Shown piece after piece: positions 22,151 through 23,101 of a stretch of DNA of 23,101 bases (its first letter is position 1; the number at the start of each line of letters is the position of its first letter). The position numbers and the translations under genes were made by a program. Source of the DNA: Aquiflexum sp041749095 (lineage in GTDB: Bacteria > Bacteroidota > Bacteroidia > Cytophagales > Cyclobacteriaceae); assembly GCF_041749095.1 (NCBI RefSeq), contig NZ_JBGTCA010000122.1:1-23101 (forward strand), given 5' to 3'. The notes under the pieces were generated by a model. That model was not told where the DNA came from and did not search any database. It saw nothing but the letters and a program-made list of their open reading frames with translations.

Positions 22151-23101
22151 ATGAGAACTATACTGAGTATTATTATTTTTTTGATTCCATTCAGTGGAAT
22201 ATCTGCACAAAATCTCACTCCTTCTTATGATATATCAGAGTACCTGGAGTTGATGAAAATCTCAACAAGGACAACAGGAGACAGTAGTTACTATAATAAG
22301 TTACCCGCTCCCGAAAACCACACAATGATATATCAATCTCCCGAAATGGGACTTAAAAACAAATGGGATCTTTGGACAGCTGAGCATCATAAATCAGCTG
22401 TTATCAGTATCAGAGGCACCACTGTAGATCCTGTTTCCTGGCTGGAAAACTTCTATGCAGGTATGGTTCCTGCACAGGGCAAACTTCATCTCAGTAATGA
22501 TTTCCAGTTTGAATATAAATTGGCGGAGGATAATAAAGCGGCTGTCCATATTGGTTGGCTTGTAGGTACAGCTTTTCTTTCCAGAGATATACTGCCTAAA
22601 ATTGACTCCTTGTACCATAAGGGTTACCGGGATTTTTTGATCATAGGACACAGTCAGGGTGGCGGAATCGCATATCTATTGACGAGTCACCTGAATTACC
22701 TTCAAAAACAACAAAAAATCCCGGCCGAAATCAGGTGGAAGACATATTGCAGTGCAGCTCCTAAACCCGGTAATTTATATTATGCCTATGATTTTGAATC
22801 ATTGACCCAGGAAGGATGGGCCTATAATGTGGTCAATGCCTCAGACTGGGTTCCTCAGGTGCCGTTTTCAATACAGACCATTGATGATTTCAATGATGTG
22901 AATCCCTTCAAAAATGCCAAAAAAGCCATCAAAAAACAGAAATTTCCGGATAGGATTGTTATGAGGAGGGTTTTTAACCAATTGGATAAACCCACCAGAA
23001 AAGCCCAGAGAAATTTTCAAAAATACTTGGGAGATAAGGCCAGTATATTTATTAAAAAAAGTTTACCGGAATTTCAAAAACCTGAGTTTGTGTCCAGCAA
23101 C
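22151..23101 (+). CDS. Secreted class-3 lipase-like alpha/beta hydrolase, 3'-truncated by window end
   Basis: The frame opens at ATG 22151 and runs 317 codons to the window edge without a stop. Residues 1-19 form a Sec signal peptide (MRTILSIIIFLIPFSGISA, predicted cut before Q20). The class-3 lipase (PF01764) pattern is clear: AVISIRGT (83-90) with the oxyanion-hole region, then the nucleophile elbow IIGHSQGGG with Ser168, and D232 in NASDWVPQVP as the likely catalytic acid. The catalytic histidine is probably beyond or near the end of the window. By family knowledge it hydrolyses acylglycerol or other esters outside the inner membrane. No lipobox cysteine is present, so it is a soluble periplasmic or secreted protein rather than a lipoprotein. 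Confidence 0.9.
   Translation, partial: MRTILSIIIFLIPFSGISAQNLTPSYDISEYLELMKISTRTTGDSSYYNKLPAPENHTMIYQSPEMGLKNKWDLWTAEHHKSAVISIRGTTVDPVSWLENFYAGMVPAQGKLHLSNDFQFEYKLAEDNKAAVHIGWLVGTAFLSRDILPKIDSLYHKGYRDFLIIGHSQGGGIAYLLTSHLNYLQKQQKIPAEIRWKTYCSAAPKPGNLYYAYDFESLTQEGWAYNVVNASDWVPQVPFSIQTIDDFNDVNPFKNAKKAIKKQKFPDRIVMRRVFNQLDKPTRKAQRNFQKYLGDKASIFIKKSLPEFQKPEFVSSN

Noticed and set aside
22394..22651. Reverse-strand open frame of 85 codons near the right end
   Set aside because: It is antisense to the lipase gene, which has a signal peptide and a GHSQG motif.

Overview
The window looks like the chromosome of a Bacteroidota bacterium, most likely of the Cytophagales/Cyclobacteriaceae type (inference). 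The reasons are low GC content, AT-rich leaders without Shine-Dalgarno sequences, and an M56 peptidase carrying TonB C-terminal domains and a SusC-like plug. TopA ends in C-terminal repeats instead of zinc fingers, and there are several Tat-exported Gfo/Idh- and aminotransferase-type proteins. No tRNA, rRNA, phage, IS element or CRISPR array was seen.

Layout: (1) 3-599, the 3' part of a fatty-acid desaturase. (2) 957-3866, a two-gene BlaI repressor / M56 (BlaR1-like) sensor operon, with a candidate operator upstream and an 18-bp-stem terminator downstream. (3) 3976-5788, reverse strand, a ureohydrolase-family enzyme and a SixA-type phosphatase. (4) 5944-8265, topA with its own terminator. (5) 8406-10072, a polytopic membrane protein overlapping a zinc-ribbon-less class III sirtuin by 4 nt. 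(6) 10065-10640, a gene graveyard: a flavin-monooxygenase stub on + and a frameshifted remnant on -. (7) 10641-11144, reverse strand, an AraC-type sensor domain without its HTH. (8) 11524-14098, a YfcC/DcuC-type transporter and a GPR-type aldo/keto reductase. (9) 14099-14657, a repeat-rich intergenic region. (10) 14658-15449, a secreted protein with a duplicated domain, on -. (11) 15673-17365, a Tat-exported HisC-like aminotransferase plus a GNAT acetyltransferase. (12) 17598-18938, a Tat-exported Gfo/Idh/MocA oxidoreductase, on -. (13) 19174-19722, ferritin. (14) 19970-20614, a fatty-acid hydroxylase-type membrane enzyme, on -. (15) 21245-22048, an unrecognised protein. (16) 22151 to the end, a secreted class-3 lipase, cut by the window end.

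Most genes are housekeeping or general metabolism and do not form one pathway. The strongest candidate for an unusual system is the BlaI/M56 pair. Its sensor carries a membrane zinc peptidase, three TonB-type C-terminal domains and a barrel-less SusC plug in one polypeptide, which suggests a link between outer-membrane transport and proteolytic derepression. The second theme is dispersed short-period repeats. Three loci have 7-bp-period repeats and four have ACCACATAG or ACCACAAAAG-type repeats, all of them intergenic.
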